DNA of 64,000 nucleotides from Agapanthus africanus (Eukaryota; Streptophyta; Magnoliopsida; Asparagales; Amaryllidaceae), in NCBI GenBank assembly GCA_030015575.1, contig CM057346.1, positions 112,635,899-112,699,898 on the forward strand, written 5' to 3'. Below the pieces are notes generated by a model. That model saw nothing but the letters and a program-made list of their open reading frames with translations. It did not search any database and was not told where the DNA came from. A program made the position numbers and the translations under genes. The number at the start of each line of letters is the position of its first letter. Position 1 is the first letter of the stretch. This document shows, piece by piece, positions 46,036 through 57,886 of this stretch.

Positions 46036-47321
46036 ACTCTGCGTGCGCTCTTGCAAGATTAGATTGATTATATATTTTATCTAATCAGGATGGCTCCTAC
46101 TGTTTTTATCAAATCTTCCTTCAAACCCTAAAAGGAAAGACTAGCCGGGATTAATTACACTCTACAAGTTCGCCAATCTTTCAGCCAGGCCAGTGCCGGT
46201 ACTTTGAGAGAGGTTCCCCATGCCTTCGCACGGACCTAATTAAAATAAACTTCGTTTTCCCAGGGGCGTAACCCCGTTGACACCTTTCTAGACACCTACT
46301 TGATCGGCTAATTGTAAAGTGCAAAACTCTCCCAGGAGTAACAATTACTCGCAGTGGGTATCGGGATCCAACTATCATATAGAAGGAATGCAATCTCATT
46401 GCAAATTTCAACACTTGAAACTCCCGATAAAGGTTTTTACCCCTAGCACCTATGACCTTGGCTATGGTCAACAAATAAGCACTAGTCAAGTTCTACCCGT
46501 CATTTCGTGATTAATTAGACCCACCCACATGACCCTTGGCTTAGGTCAACAAAGTCACATGACTGTCCTAACTAATCGCATCATATGCTGTGTAGGAAGA
46601 CATCACTTAGCTACCGTACACTATGCCTCGGCTATGGTCGACAAACGCAGCACGAATACTAAGTACTCTACTTCCTAAAACGACGGAGGGTTGCGGATGA
46701 TTTTTAATAAAACCTTTAACGCTTTGAACTTGATCTCGCTGCAGAATCAAATGGTTTTTAAATAGAGTGTTTTTGAGGCTTTTACTAGTTCGCTAAAGAG
46801 GTCACTCCCGGTGAAGGGATCTCGGCTCTTTCCTCGTCGAATGAGGTGCAGGATATTCACAATACCACTATGCAAAGCAAGAACTAGAAAAGCAGTCAAA
46901 AGACAAACCGAAGGTTGTAGATCTGCTAGTTATTGCTAAAGAGGTCACTCCCGATGAAGGGATCTATGCTTTTTCCTTATCGAATAAGGTGCTGGATGTT
47001 CTACAAGGAACACCGCTATGCAAAGCAACAACTAGAGCTACCTGATTTTTGAAATTCGATTCCACAACATCATTTATGTTTATTTTCTTTCATTAACCTC
47101 ATCAATGAATGTCCCATCATTTAAGTCCACCTAAACATCACAGATAAATACAACGTACACTTATGCCATTCGCATTCGCCTCGATGTCCCGTCTGCACCG
47201 TTAGGTTAGGTAACTAACGGTAGAGCGGGGCAGGGCAAGCGCGGGTGTAAAACATAAGCAATGTCTATATAATATATCAGATATACTATATACAGTATCT
47301 ATCTGAACATATCACATGATC
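46036..47321 (-). other. Leader of D, pol-proximal part
   Basis: Non-coding. It holds two tandem copies of the conserved block (about 46785-46885 and 46930-47030), each with CACTCCCGRTGAAGGGATC and the NILHLIRRGKSRDPF-type frame words on the minus strand. The CTAACGGTAGAGCGGGG motif is near 47212. A pyrimidine tract plus AG (complement of 46014-46034) precedes pol. Confidence 0.65.
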
Positions 47322-49544
47322 TGTTAGTTGTATGTATGCCCTAGAGGCCAGTATTGTACAGATGATGTATATTATATTGGATGCTTGGACATATATAGAG
47401 ATGACTTTCTTGCTCGACATGATAGTATGCTATCTGGTTGCCATTTATCTTAACATGTACACTAGTCTCTTTATACTGTCTTATAGTTACATGTTGGTAA
47501 AGCCCTTAGGATTTGTACTTGACTACCTAGACTATGATGCAGATCATACTAGTGGGAACATGGTAGTCCATAAGTACATCCTTCAAGGTCCCTAGTCGTG
47601 GGTATCTCGAGACGGGGCATCGACATACCAGAGTAGACTAGCGTATACGCTTCTCGACCCATGTGATGGGCGATGGATGATCCCATATCCATTGGTGTTT
47701 GACATCAGAGATGGTATACGGGTGCTCAGTGGAAACTGGGTACACTGGACGGACTCGCCGAGAACTCCCAGATGGTATTATACCTCACGTCAGATGGCAG
47801 TTCTCAGGTGACACTTGTACAGGTTAGTCTGTAGACCCGAGATCGTCATAGAGTCTTGTGTGATTCCCACTGTGCTTTGATCTCCACCTTACCACGTCCA
47901 TGAGGGCGTGCAAAACGGTGGTCTTTGGGTACAGTCCCGAGTCACATGGAGGCAATGAGCGATAGGAGGGGTTTCGTCTCTCCCGGTATTGGGAGTTGAT
48001 GTTGCGCTGTGCTCGATTGGCCGTAACAGGTAAGTCCCTGGCCAGGGCTGATCAGAGATTTGCTGGTAAGTGTTACCAGTAGTTTCTCGACCCGTTACGA
48101 GCCTCATATCAGCATGACTTATCGGGTTATTGGGGTCTGACGTATACCACCCCTAGACTTGATATGCGACGTATCTGACGAAGAGACTTGACTGTATGGT
48201 AAGTGTTACTGGTCGGATTCGCAGGAGTGTGAGCGGGCTAGCTCGTCGATCTTCTGATCGCTCAATACCCGGGTGGCCGTTACGTTTAGCAGACCGCTTG
48301 CGGCTTGTGGGTGCTTGATATGATCATCATCTGCTACCGGCGTATTGACGAGTCTTTAGAGTCCTACACAGAGGTTTCCTGGCTCAAGCAAAACGAAATA
48401 GGAGCGCATATGAGATATGTGCAGGACCGAGAATAATGCGTGTATGTGATACCGCACTTCATTCTCGCGATATGTGTTTCGATTGGTTATATTCGATATG
48501 ACCTAGTTATCGAATCATTGATTCGATAAATCGATGCATTGCATACTAGTCGGTTGTATGCGATATAACCGGATCATTGAATCAAGTGTTGATTTAATGA
48601 TTTAATGTATAATTATATATTTGATATATTACTTTGCATTAACTAGTATTGGTTCACTTTAAACGGATTTTTCTCACTTGGATTGCACATTGTATATGTG
48701 ATATACTTTCGTGCACTTTTATGTATCATGTTTGATGATACTTGATCATTTAGTTAAGTGTATAAAATTAATCCATGGTTAATATGATAATTAGGGTTTT
48801 GCATTTTCATTTATTTATTTATTTGTTTATTTATTTATTTGGAAAAGAATAAGATGAGTATGGTGGCTTTCTTTGTCATTTTGTTAAAGCTTCATGAAGC
48901 TTTGACTTTGCTAACCATCCTTATCTTCATGCTTAACCCTAACCCATCAAAGTGACCATGGTTAATTCTCTACACTTAACCCTAGTTCAAGTTATGATAA
49001 GTATTTGTTTTATATTTATTTTTAATATAATACTTATCATAATTTTTCTAGAGCTCATCTTCTTCTTCTTCTTCAAGCTTGCTACTCCAATGGCAACTTG
49101 AGCTTTAGTGAGTTAAATCCAAATCCAAAGTGAACCCACCTCCTATTTCTTCACCCTCTACCTCTTGCCAAGTTGTTTTGGGTGTTTACTTCACAAGTTT
49201 CACAAGTTTGTGAAGTCGGAGCTTGAGTTTGTGCAACCTCGACGTAGATCGTCTTTGACACAAAGCCGACGAGCTATTCCGCTTGCTTTCCCGATGAAGC
49301 CGATGATCGAGTCGAGGATTCATGATGGACAGCGAGGACATGACGTTGCGGAGCCGTGGAGGTGGAAATCCGGATCTACAAAGGTTGTATATCCGTATCA
49401 TAGTAGTTAACTGTTAACTAGCTTTCTATTTCGCCTAAACATCTAGTTAAAGATCCGTAGTCTAGGGTTTCTCGGCACTAAAAATTTTAATTTGGCATGT
49501 TCGATGCCTTGTGAGAACCCACTAGGGTGCCTAGGAACCTTTCA
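47322..49544 (+). repeat. 5' LTR of E
   Basis: Starts TGTTAGTTGTATG, ends CCTTTCA, 2223 bp. It contains a 21-base near-perfect palindrome at 48508-48528 (arms TATCGAATCA/TGATTCGATA), a second hairpin near 48580-48594, TTTATTTATT runs near 48808-48840 and a CTTCTTCTTCTTC run near 49062. Confidence 0.95.
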
Positions 49545-49545
49545 C

Positions 49546-49557
49546 TGGTATCAGAGC
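49546..49557 (+). other. Primer-binding site of E
   Basis: TGGTATCAGAGC, complementary to the 3' end of initiator methionine tRNA, one base after the LTR end. Confidence 0.95.
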
Positions 49558-49707
49558 CCAGCTAGAGCCTTAGGCGAAGTCCCGACGACGTTTGAAACCC
49601 GATCGAACCGAAATCCAAAACCGTAAAATGCTCTCTGGACTTTTTCTAAAAAATCGGATTTTTGTCAATTAAAAATATGTAGAAAATCAAGCAGGGTGTT
49701 ATTAGAA

Positions 49708-49827
49708 TTACTGTGAAATACGAGGGGCTAATTCGACTTTTACACCGCGCAAGCGCGGCACATGCTAGGCATGTGCGGCGCTTCCGCGGCATTACTGTAG
49801 CCTTGTTTAATATTTTCTGCACAGTAA
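49708..49827 (+). repeat. Nested hairpin in the leader of E
   Basis: Outer arms 49708-49715 and 49820-49827 pair fully. Inside, arms 49745-49765 and 49769-49789 pair at 19 of 21 positions around the loop TAG. The block is GC-rich in an AT-rich leader. D has a counterpart with different sequence at 59432-59550. Confidence 0.85.
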
Positions 49828-51341
49828 CTCTTGTAATATAATGCTATGTTTTCTGGGATATTTTTATTGTGACTTTACAGAAGAGTATTTTGGGGTACTA
49901 TTGGGAATCAGTATTTCGATCGGATTATCAAATTTCGTCTTTTGTGTTTTTCCAGATAATTGTAGAATATGTTAAAGAGTTCGACCGGATATAAATACCC
50001 AGGTTTTCCCCTGCCGGAATATCCAAGTGTTGGATTATTGTGTGGTTAAAAGACGTTCTAAGTAGTGCAAGTAACGCGATGGTCCCTCTAGAAGACACAA
50101 ACCTTAACTCGATTATGTGACCGTCTTGAACTGCCCTTTGAACCTTCGGGTTTGGGGCAGTACGGCGTGCCACATGTGAGGCGTTGGCTTGACCCTTCTA
50201 CGGCTGGACCGTTGGTACTGAGGTATGAAGTGAATGTCTTTGAACCTATTTCATGTGTTGATCGGTGTCGGGAAAACTTGGGTGTTCGAAAGTTCGATCG
50301 GAAAGTTTGATATATTCTATTTATCCGGAATTGGATACAATAATTGGAATTCACAAAAGGTTATGAGATAACTGGATGAATGTTATAGATCTAGCAGTTT
50401 AGTTTCACAAGATATCGAAAAGAGTTTTCGATGATGGGACTAAAATGCGGGATTTATAACTGTTAGGCATGTGATGTCTAAAGAGATTGCGGATTCCAAT
50501 TGTTGTAGTTTTACACTTTCTTTTCTGTGACCGTAAGTGTAGTATGTTCATATCGCCGGTTTCGTTGCTATACGTCAACGACAATTGGGGTATGCATACT
50601 TACTTACGTTGATGACATGTGATGTTATGTGTTGCTGGATATGTTATATTGGATCGTCGTATTCGAATAGCCGGGGGTTTTTATGTGAGATGAGTGTTTT
50701 TCATTTTCATTCATGTAAAAACTTGTATGTAATATTCTTTTATTCGGGGCACTTCCAGGATGCGGGAGTTGTCACCCTTTGTATATTATTTACTTTTCTG
50801 CACTAGGATAGACCCAAGGAGGGGAGCACAAGTAACCGGGTTCTGGGGTCCAGTGGGAGACCAACTCGAGGAGTCGAGTCCGGGTCTCCTAACCCTAGAA
50901 TTGGTAGGGTTGCTTGCCGCTTTCGTAGGGGTCTGGGGGTGTGGGATTGGCTATTCATCACGACCGTGGAATCCGTGTTTTATACTGGCTCGTATTGAAA
51001 ACACGGACGTCCTAGTATATCCAATATTTCATATGTTTATTCTGCTGCGATATCTGTGTTGTGATTCTGTGATGGATATATTATATAGTATATATGATAT
51101 ATTATATAGACGTTACTTATGTTTTACACCCGCGCTAGCCCTGCCCTGCTCTGTCGTTAGTTACCTAACCTAACGGTGCACGAGGGGACATCGAGGCGAA
51201 TGCGGATGGCATAAGTGTACGTTATATCTATCTGTGATGTTTAGGTATTAAATGATGGGACTTCATTAATGTGATTAATGAAAGATAAGAAACCTAAGAT
51301 GTTGTAGAATCGAATTTTAAAATAAAACAGGTAGCTACAGT

Positions 51342-51579
51342 TTTTGCTTTGCACAGCGATATATATGATATATCCCGCACCTCATTCGACGAGGAAAGGA
51401 CCGAGATCCCTTAACCGGGAGTGACTCCTTTAGCAATAACTGGCAGATGCTACACATTCGGTTTGCTTTTGACTGCTTTTGCGATTTTGCTTTGCATAGC
51501 GATATATATGATATATCCCGCACCTCATTCGACGAGGAAAGGACCGAGATCCCTTCACCGGGAGTGACTCCTTTAGCAA
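51342..51579 (+). repeat. Direct repeat of a conserved leader block in E
   Basis: Two 95-base copies (51342-51436, 51485-51579) with very few differences, starting TTTTGCTTTGCAYAGCGAT and including CACCTCATTCGACGAGGAAA. The same block is found, usually doubled, in the leaders of B and D and at least once in C. Confidence 0.9.
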
Positions 51580-52398
51580 AACTAGAAAAGCCTCAAAATC
51601 ACTCCATTTCAAAACATCATTTGATTCTACAACGATATCAAGTTCATTACGCTTATGGTTTTATGAAAACCTGCGTAGCCCTCCGTCATTTCAGATAAGT
51701 ATTAGTTAGTATTCGTGCTGCGGTTGTTTGGCATGCGTCAAGGCGTAGTGTACGGTAGCTAACTAGTGCTTATCTGCCAGCATATGATGCGATTGGATTA
51801 GGGTATTCGTACGGCGTTGTTTGGCATGCGTCAAGGGTCGTGCGGGTGGGTTTAATTCAATCAAGAAATGACGGGTTGAACTTGACTAGCAGACTATGGG
51901 TTGTTTGGCATGCGTCAAGGTCATAGCGAGCTAGGGGCAAAATATTATCGGGAATTTCAAGTGTTGAAATTTGCAATGAGATTGCATACCTTCTATGAGA
52001 TAGTTGGATCCCGATACCCGCTGCGAGTAAGAGTTACTCCTGGGAGAGTTTTATACATTACAATTGGCCGATCAAGTAGGTGTCTAGAAAGGTGTTAACG
52101 AGGTTACGCCTCTGGGAAAACGAGGTTTACAGTAATTAGGTTCGTGCGAAAGCACGGGGGACCTCCCTCAAAGTACCGACACTGGCCTGGCTGAAAGATT
52201 GGCGAACTTGTAGTGTGTAATTAATCCCGGCTAGTCTTTCCTTTTAGGGTTTGGAGGAAGATTTGATAAAAAGCAGTGGGAGCCATCCTGATTAGATAAG
52301 ATAATAACCAATCTGATCTTGCACGAGCATACGCTAAAGTGTTTTCTTCTCTCTCTCTCCAGGTAGCGACCATTTCATGCCTTAATAAAGATAATAAA

Positions 52399-55300
52399 AT
52401 GGATGTATTGACCGAACCCGCATGTTATACTGTGCTGGGGAACGTTGGTTCCGTTCTTTCCTATAAGAGTTATAGGACTGAACAGGATATAGGGGAATAC
52501 CAGGATTCCCATGCCACCCGAATGAAGAAAGTACATGATGATGCATTTTCTTCGGGTGTGTTCGTTACTGAGAACTGTTTCTCCATTTGCTCTACGTCCT
52601 GGGTATTGGATACCGGGTCAGGATCCCATATATGTAATCAGTTACATGGGCTTAGGAAAGGTAGAGAACTTGGAGAAGGTGATAAAGACATAAGAGTTGG
52701 AAATGGCGCAATTGTTGCAGCTAAGACTGTCGGGGAATATCACCTTGTATTACCAACTGGTAATACATTGGTTCTGAACGAATGCTATTACATGCCGAAC
52801 CTGATATGCAACATTATATCGGTTTCTTTATTAAGTAAAGAGGGATATAATTTTGTATTACAGGACAATGTTATGAACATTTTCCGTAACCAAAAGTTGG
52901 TTGGATCAGGCACGTTGTGCAATGGCATTTATGTTCTAAATCAATCAACAGTTCTGAGTATAACAAACACACACAAGAGGAAGAGTTCTGAACTCAATGA
53001 ATCCTTCTTATGGCATTGTAGACTGGGTCACATCAATGCGACACGACTAGCTAAGTTGCATAAAGATGGATATTTAAATCCGTTTGAATTTTCATCCTAT
53101 GACACTTGCCAGTCATGTCTCAAAGGCAAGATGACCAAGACTCCGTTTACGGGACACGGAGAAAGAGTTACCGAACTCTTAGGACTAATACATAGTGATG
53201 TATGCGGTCCCATGTCTACACATGCCAGGGATGGTTCTTCATACTTCATTACATTCACTGACGATCTCTCTAGGTTCGGGTATGTGTTCCTGATGAAACA
53301 CAAATCAGAAGCTTTTGAGAAATTTAGGGAATATAAACAAGAAGTTGAGAACCAAACCGAAAAAAGTATTAAAATCCTTCGATCTGATCGAGGAGGTGAA
53401 TACTTGAGCAATGAATTCCTGGGCTTCCTAAAAGAGAATGGGATTCTCTCTCAGCTGACTCCTCCATATACACCACAGCACAACGGTGTATCTGAACGGA
53501 GAAACCGCACCCTATTAGATATGGTGCGCTCAATGATGAGTGCAGCTGAGTTACCTATTTCCTTCTGGGGACATGCGCTTGAGACAGCCATGGACCTATT
53601 GAATAGAGTTCCTACCAAATCAGTGCCTACCACTCCATATGAGATATGGAAAGGGAAGAGACCACATCTTAATTACATTAAGATATGGGGTTGTCCAGCC
53701 TATGTCAAAAGACAAAATCCGGACAAACTCGAGGCAAGATCTGTCTTATGTAAGTTTGTAGGATATCCCAAAAATTCACAAGGGTATATCTTCTACCACC
53801 CCGAGGAACAAAAGGTGTTTGTTTCTCGACATGCCACTTTCTTAGAAAAAGGTTTTCTTATGAAACAGATAAGTGGCATTGAGGTAGAACTGGAAGAGGT
53901 TCCAGCGACACAGACAACAACAGAAGATTTGGTTGAACCCGAGGATTCCGAAGTTCCCAATGAACCCCAGCCACTCCGCCGATCTAGTAGGGTTCCTCGC
54001 CAACCTGAGAGATACTACGGTTTTCTCATTGATGGTGGCAGTGAGGATTGCATCATGGAGGATGATGACCCAACTAGCTTCGAGCAGGCCATCACTAGTG
54101 GGGACTCAGTGAAATGGCTGGATGCTATGCGGTCCGAGATGGATTCCATGTACACCAACAAAGTATGGACTTTGGAAGTTGCTCCTGAAGGGGTAAAACC
54201 CATTGGGAGCAAGTGGATCTTTAAGAAGAAACTTGGTGTAGATGGGAAAGTGGAGACTTTCAAAGCTAGACTTGTAGCAAAGGGTTTTCGTCAAAGACCA
54301 GGTGTGGACTATGACGAAACCTTTTCTCCAATGGCTATGCTTAAATCCATCCGAATCATGCTTGCCATTGCTGCCTTTCATGACTACGAAATCTGGCAAA
54401 TGGATGTTAAGACCGCCTTTCTAAATGGTGATTTAGAAGAGTGCGTGTACATGACTCAGCCAGAGGGCTTCGTAGACAGTGGGAGCAGCGGGAAGGTGTG
54501 CAAGCTGCTTAAATCCATTTATGGATTAAAGCAAGCATCGCGGAGTTGGAACATCTGCTTTGACGTCGTTATCAAAGAGTTTGATTTCGTCAAAAATCCA
54601 GATGAACCTTGTATCTACAAGAAGGTGGCAGAGAGTAAGGTTGTCTTCCTCGTATTGTACGTGGACGACATACTCTTGATAGGAAATGATATTCCTATGC
54701 TGCAATCGGTCAAGCTCTTCTTATCACAAAGATTCTCAATGAAAGATCTTGGTGATGCCTCCTGCATATTGGGGATCAGGATCTATAGAGATAGATCCAA
54801 ACGGATTTTGGGATTGTCCCAATCCAGGTACATTGACACCATACTAAAGAGGTTTAGTATGGAAGAGTCCAAGCGTGGGAACTTACCCACGAGCTCTGGA
54901 GTCACTCTCTCCAAAGAGATGTCTCCCAAGACTGATTTGGAGAGAGCTCGCATGCAAGGGATACCCTATGCTTCGGCAGTAGGCTCTATCATGTATGCGA
55001 TGCTATGTACCAGACCCGATGTAGCATACTCACTAAGTGTAGTGAGCAGGTATCAAGCTGATCCTGGAGAGAGTCACTGGACAGCTGTGAAGAGCATTCT
55101 CAAGTACTTGCGAAGGACTAGAGATATGTTCTTGGTGTATGGTAACGGAGAACTCCAAGTGGAGTCCTTTACCGATTCGAGCTTCCAGAGTGATAAGGAC
55201 GACTCTAAGTCGCAGTCGGGTTTTGTCTTTACCCTTTACGGAGGGGCGGTTAGCTGGAAGAGTTCCAAGCAGGAAACCGTGGCAGACTCGACGATGGAGG

Positions 55301-55644
55301 CTGAATACATCGCTGCCAACGATGCTGCTAAAGAGGCTGTCTGGATCAAGAAGTTCATTACTGAACTTGGAGTGGTTCCATCCATTGAGCATCCAATACC
55401 TTTGTATTGCGATAACAATGGAGCGGTGGCTTTGGCCAAGGAACCCAGGTCCCATCAACGGTCCAGGCATATTCTGAGGCGGTATCACCTGATCCGGGAG
55501 ATAGTTGATCGCCGGGAGATCGAGGTCAGGAGAGTTGACACGAAGAACAACACGGCGGATCCACTCACGAAGGCCATTCCCCAGATACAGTTTGAGAGAC
55601 TCTTCGGGATGCTCGGTATGAGATACTACAGCAGCTGGCCCTAG
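52399..55644 (+). CDS. Copia pol polyprotein of E (protease, integrase, RT, RNase H)
   Basis: An open frame of 1081 codons from the first ATG; the frame itself is open further upstream through the pyrimidine tract, so the true start depends on splicing or on an upstream Gag. Numbering from this ATG: aspartic protease DTGS at 71-74; pre-integrase zinc site H206, H211, C237, C240; integrase catalytic D267, D330, E366 (the last two 35 residues apart, as expected); reverse transcriptase with WQMDVKTAFLNG and YVDD at 754-757; RNase H near 890-1050; ADPLTKAI near the end. The order integrase before RT is the Copia hallmark. BARE/Angela-type words include NGVSERRNRTLLDMVRSMM. The protein would convert element RNA to DNA inside a Gag particle and integrate it. 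It stops 14 bases before the 3' LTR. Confidence 0.95.
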   Translation: MDVLTEPACYTVLGNVGSVLSYKSYRTEQDIGEYQDSHATRMKKVHDDAFSSGVFVTENCFSICSTSWVLDTGSGSHICNQLHGLRKGRELGEGDKDIRVGNGAIVAAKTVGEYHLVLPTGNTLVLNECYYMPNLICNIISVSLLSKEGYNFVLQDNVMNIFRNQKLVGSGTLCNGIYVLNQSTVLSITNTHKRKSSELNESFLWHCRLGHINATRLAKLHKDGYLNPFEFSSYDTCQSCLKGKMTKTPFTGHGERVTELLGLIHSDVCGPMSTHARDGSSYFITFTDDLSRFGYVFLMKHKSEAFEKFREYKQEVENQTEKSIKILRSDRGGEYLSNEFLGFLKENGILSQLTPPYTPQHNGVSERRNRTLLDMVRSMMSAAELPISFWGHALETAMDLLNRVPTKSVPTTPYEIWKGKRPHLNYIKIWGCPAYVKRQNPDKLEARSVLCKFVGYPKNSQGYIFYHPEEQKVFVSRHATFLEKGFLMKQISGIEVELEEVPATQTTTEDLVEPEDSEVPNEPQPLRRSSRVPRQPERYYGFLIDGGSEDCIMEDDDPTSFEQAITSGDSVKWLDAMRSEMDSMYTNKVWTLEVAPEGVKPIGSKWIFKKKLGVDGKVETFKARLVAKGFRQRPGVDYDETFSPMAMLKSIRIMLAIAAFHDYEIWQMDVKTAFLNGDLEECVYMTQPEGFVDSGSSGKVCKLLKSIYGLKQASRSWNICFDVVIKEFDFVKNPDEPCIYKKVAESKVVFLVLYVDDILLIGNDIPMLQSVKLFLSQRFSMKDLGDASCILGIRIYRDRSKRILGLSQSRYIDTILKRFSMEESKRGNLPTSSGVTLSKEMSPKTDLERARMQGIPYASAVGSIMYAMLCTRPDVAYSLSVVSRYQADPGESHWTAVKSILKYLRRTRDMFLVYGNGELQVESFTDSSFQSDKDDSKSQSGFVFTLYGGAVSWKSSKQETVADSTMEAEYIAANDAAKEAVWIKKFITELGVVPSIEHPIPLYCDNNGAVALAKEPRSHQRSRHILRRYHLIREIVDRREIEVRRVDTKNNTADPLTKAIPQIQFERLFGMLGMRYYSSWP

Positions 55645-55647
55645 TGC

Positions 55648-55658
55648 AAGTGGGAGAT
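55648..55658 (+). other. Polypurine tract of E
   Basis: AAGTGGGAGAT, directly before the TGTTAGTTG start of the 3' LTR. Confidence 0.93.
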
Positions 55659-57881
55659 TGTTAGTTGTATGTATGCCCTAGAGGCCAGTATTGTACAGAT
55701 GATGTATATTATATTGGATGCTTGGACATATATAGAGATGACTTTCTTGCTCGACATGATAGTATGCTATCTGGTTGCCATTTATCTTAACATGTACACT
55801 AGTCTCTTTATACTGTCTTATAGTTACATGTTGGTAAAGCCCTTAGGATTTGTACTTGACTACCTAGACTATGATGCAGATCATACTAGTGGGAACATGG
55901 TAGTCCATAAGTACATCCTTCAAGGTCCCTAGTCGTGGGTATCTCGAGACGGGGCATCGACATACCAGAGTAGACTAGCGTATACGCTTCTCGACCCATG
56001 TGATGGGCGATGGATGATCCCATATCCATTGGTGTTTGACATCAGAGATGGTATACGGGTGCTCAGTGGAAACTGGGTACACTGGACGGACTCGCCGAGA
56101 ACTCCCAGATGGTATTATACCTCACGTCAGATGGCAGTTCTCAGGTGACACTTGTACAGGTTAGTCTGTAGACCCGAGATCGTCATAGAGTCTTGTGTGA
56201 TTCCCACTGTGCTTTGATCTCCACCTTACCACGTCCATGAGGGCGTGCAAAACGGTGGTCTTTGGGTACAGTCCCGAGTCACATGGAGGCAATGAGCGAT
56301 AGGAGGGGTTTCGTCTCTCCCGGTATTGGGAGTTGATGTTGCGCTGTGCTCGATTGGCCGTAACAGGTAAGTCCCTGGCCAGGGCTGATCAGAGATTTGC
56401 TGGTAAGTGTTACCAGTAGTTTCTCGACCCGTTACGAGCCTCATATCAGCATGACTTATCGGGTTATTGGGGTCTGACGTATACCACCCCTAGACTTGAT
56501 ATGCGACGTATCTGACGAAGAGACTTGACTGTATGGTAAGTGTTACTGGTCGGATTCGCAGGAGTGTGAGCGGGCTAGCTCGTCGATCTTCTGATCGCTC
56601 AATACCCGGGTGGCCGTTACGTTTAGCAGACCGCTTGCGGCTTGTGGGTGCTTGATATGATCATCATCTGCTACCGGCGTATTGACGAGTCTTTAGAGTC
56701 CTACACAGAGGTTTCCTGGCTCAAGCAAAACGAAATAGGAGCGCATATGAGATATGTGCAGGACCGAGAATAATGCGTGTATGTGATACCGCACTTCATT
56801 CTCGCGATATGTGTTTCGATTGGTTATATTCGATATGACCTAGTTATCGAATCATTGATTCGATAAATCGATGCATTGCATACTAGTCGGTTGTATGCGA
56901 TATAACCGGATCATTGAATCAAGTGTTGATTTAATGATTTAATGTATAATTATATATTTGATATATTACTTTGCATTAACTAGTATTGGTTCACTTTAAA
57001 CGGATTTTTCTCACTTGGATTGCACATTGTATATGTGATATACTTTCGTGCACTTTTATGTATCATGTTTGATGATACTTGATCATTTAGTTAAGTGTAT
57101 AAAATTAATCCATGGTTAATATGATAATTAGGGTTTTGCATTTTCATTTATTTATTTATTTGTTTATTTATTTATTTGGAAAAGAATAAGATGAGTATGG
57201 TGGCTTTCTTTGTCATTTTGTTAAAGCTTCATGAAGCTTTGACTTTGCTAACCATCCTTATCTTCATGCTTAACCCTAACCCATCAAAGTGACCATGGTT
57301 AATTCTCTACACTTAACCCTAGTTCAAGTTATGATAAGTATTTGTTTTATATTTATTTTTAATATAATACTTATCATAATTTTTCTAGAGCTCATCTTCT
57401 TCTTCTTCTTCAAGCTTGCTACTCCAATGGCAACTTGAGCTTTAGTGAGTTAAATCCAAATCCAAAGTGAACCCACCTCCTATTTCTTCACCCTCTACCT
57501 CTTGCCAAGTTGTTTTGGGTGTTTACTTCACAAGTTTCACAAGTTTGTGAAGTCGGAGCTTGAGTTTGTGCAACCTCGACGTAGATCGTCTTTGACACAA
57601 AGCCGACGAGCTATTCCGCTTGCTTTCCCGATGAAGCCGATGATCGAGTCGAGGATTCATGATGGACAGCGAGGACATGACGTTGCGGAGCCGTGGAGGT
57701 GGAAATCCGGATCTACAAAGGTTGTATATCCGTATCATAGTAGTTAACTGTTAACTAGCTTTCTATTTCGCCTAAACATCTAGTTAAAGATCCGTAGTCT
57801 AGGGTTTCTCGGCACTAAAAATTTTAATTTGGCATGTTCGATGCCTTGTGAGAACCCACTAGGGTGCCTAGGAACCTTTCA
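55659..57881 (+). repeat. 3' LTR of E
   Basis: Appears identical to 47322-49544 over 2223 bp. Ends CCTTTCA and is followed by TGATC. Confidence 0.95.
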
Positions 57882-57886
57882 TGATC

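Larger units (their letters stand above)
49558..52398 (+). other. Leader of E, no gag recognised
   Basis: About 2.8 kb with no recognisable protein. From left to right: an outer stem TTACTGTG/CACAGTAA (49708-49827) around a GC-rich hairpin with two 21-base arms (49745-49765, 49769-49789; 19 of 21 paired); a stretch shared with D around 50080-50230; the CTGTCGTTAGTTACCTAACC motif near 51150; two direct copies of a 95-base block (51342-51436 and 51485-51579, offset 143); and a pyrimidine tract ending CAG at 52342-52362. A 137-codon frame at 50760-51173 has no gag features. Confidence 0.7.
47322..57881 (+). mobile_element. Copia element E (Angela/BARE-like), young, pol open, no gag seen
   Basis: A 10560-bp Ty1/copia element inserted in the leader of D in the opposite orientation, with duplication TGATC at 47317-47321 and 57882-57886. 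Both LTRs are 2223 bp and I saw no difference between them, so the insertion is very recent. Parts: 5' LTR, primer site, 2.8-kb leader, one open pol frame of more than 1000 codons, polypurine tract, 3' LTR. No gag domain or CCHC knuckle is recognisable in the leader. The Angela/BARE call comes from the pol sequence, the long LTRs and the long leader. It looks whole for pol. Confidence 0.95.

Noticed and set aside
47332-47595. An 87-codon hydrophobic frame at the start of both E LTRs
   Set aside because: It appears twice only because the LTRs are identical, and the frame is not kept in the LTRs of D or C.
50760-51173. A 137-codon frame in the leader of E as a possible gag
   Set aside because: No gag-like domain or CCHC knuckle; it is hydrophobic at its end and overlaps leader sequence that is not open in D.
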